From positions 1 through 6,809 of the forward strand of contig DJYQ01000030.1 of NCBI GenBank assembly GCA_002450165.1: a stretch of DNA of 6,809 nt. The letters run 5' to 3'. A model generated the notes under the pieces. It was not told the origin of the DNA. It was given only the letters and a program-made list of their open reading frames with translations, and did no database searches. A program made the position numbers and the translations under genes. Source of the stretch: Prevotellaceae bacterium UBA6974. GTDB taxonomy: Bacteria > Bacteroidota > Bacteroidia > Bacteroidales > Bacteroidaceae. This document shows positions 6,360 through 6,809 of this stretch, one piece after another. Each line of letters opens with the position of its first letter. Within the stretch, counting starts at the first letter, position 1.

Positions 6360-6793
6360 CAATTCACTCCCTGGACTACATTAAGCAAGCAGCACAGACC
6401 TTTGTTGAAAATATCGGTGACAAACGTCTATTCGCTTTTTATGGCAGCATGGGAGCAGGCAAGACCACCTTCATACGCGCAATATGCCAGCAACTGCATG
6501 TTACTGACGATGTCACCAGCCCAACATTTGCAATTGTCAACGAATACCAATCAGGCGTACTGCCGCCACAACTCGCCGCTCTCAGCTCACAACCAATCTA
6601 CCACTTCGATTTCTATCGCATAAAACACACACAGGAAATATTCGACATAGGCTTTGAGGAATACATCAACAGCGGTCACCTGTGCTTGATGGAATGGCCC
6701 CAGTTAATCGAGCAATATTTGCCAAACGATACCGTCCCCGTAAAGATAACCGAACAACAAGACGGTTCCAGGCTGATTGTAATAGGAGAATGA
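6341..6793 (+). CDS. tsaE: tRNA threonylcarbamoyladenosine biosynthesis ATPase TsaE
   Basis: TsaE is the small P-loop ATPase that works with TsaB and TsaD to place threonylcarbamoyl on adenosine 37 of tRNAs reading ANN codons, in the cytoplasm. The 150-aa product shows the Walker A loop GSMGAGKTT (35-43, K41), the TSPTF segment (59-63) followed by IVNEY, the HFDFYRI motif (88-94) and MEWPQ (117-121, E118 Walker-B-like). Family length is typically 135-160 aa. A stretch at about 70-85, rich in Pro, Leu and Ser, lengthens the loop between NEY and HFDFY. I chose the ATG at 6341, which overlaps pssA by 19 bases in another frame; the in-frame ATG at 6269 would add 24 residues that only mirror the pssA coding sequence. 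The overlap suggests translational coupling to pssA. It is complete, ending 16 bases before the window edge. Confidence 0.93.
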   Translation: MQPKAITIHSLDYIKQAAQTFVENIGDKRLFAFYGSMGAGKTTFIRAICQQLHVTDDVTSPTFAIVNEYQSGVLPPQLAALSSQPIYHFDFYRIKHTQEIFDIGFEEYINSGHLCLMEWPQLIEQYLPNDTVPVKITEQQDGSRLIVIGE

Positions 6794-6809
6794 GGTGCTT
6801 GAATAAATT

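Overview
The window looks like ordinary core chromosome of a member of the Bacteroidota, most likely order Bacteroidales (Prevotella/Bacteroides-like). This rests on four things: the DnaE sequence style, a psd-pssA pair directly beside dnaE, translation starts preceded by A-rich leaders rather than clear Shine-Dalgarno sequences, and a good match to the Bacteroidota -7 promoter element (TAnnTTTG) upstream of psd. The genus assignment is inference. No mobile element, CRISPR array, rRNA or tRNA was found. Coding density is very high, and no gene-free stretch reaches 300 bases.

The left two thirds (1-4768) is a minus-strand cluster, in transcription order: dnaE (replicative DNA polymerase III alpha, 1245 aa), trxA (thioredoxin, 104 aa), a small very acidic protein of unknown function (105 aa), and tadA (tRNA adenosine-34 deaminase, cut by the left edge). 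The gaps are 32, 23 and 35 bases with no obvious terminators, so an operon is likely.

A 150-base AT-rich divergent intergenic region (4769-4918) separates this cluster from a plus-strand cluster: psd (phosphatidylserine decarboxylase, small form, 231 aa), pssA (CDP-diacylglycerol-serine O-phosphatidyltransferase, 245 aa) and tsaE (ATPase of the tRNA t6A37 pathway, 150 aa). Psd and pssA are 7 bases apart, and pssA and tsaE overlap by 19 bases.

Functionally, PssA makes phosphatidylserine and Psd converts it to phosphatidylethanolamine, so these two neighbours form a complete two-step pathway from CDP-diacylglycerol. DnaE copies the chromosome, and TrxA reduces cytoplasmic disulfides, including those of enzymes such as ribonucleotide reductase. 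TadA and TsaE act on tRNA anticodon loops at positions 34 and 37.

I see no convincing new system here. The items most worth a second look are the uncharacterised acidic protein between trxA and tadA, the complete metal-binding set in the DnaE PHP domain (implying possible built-in proofreading), a roughly 50-residue extra segment in DnaE, and the cysteine-rich N-terminus of PssA.
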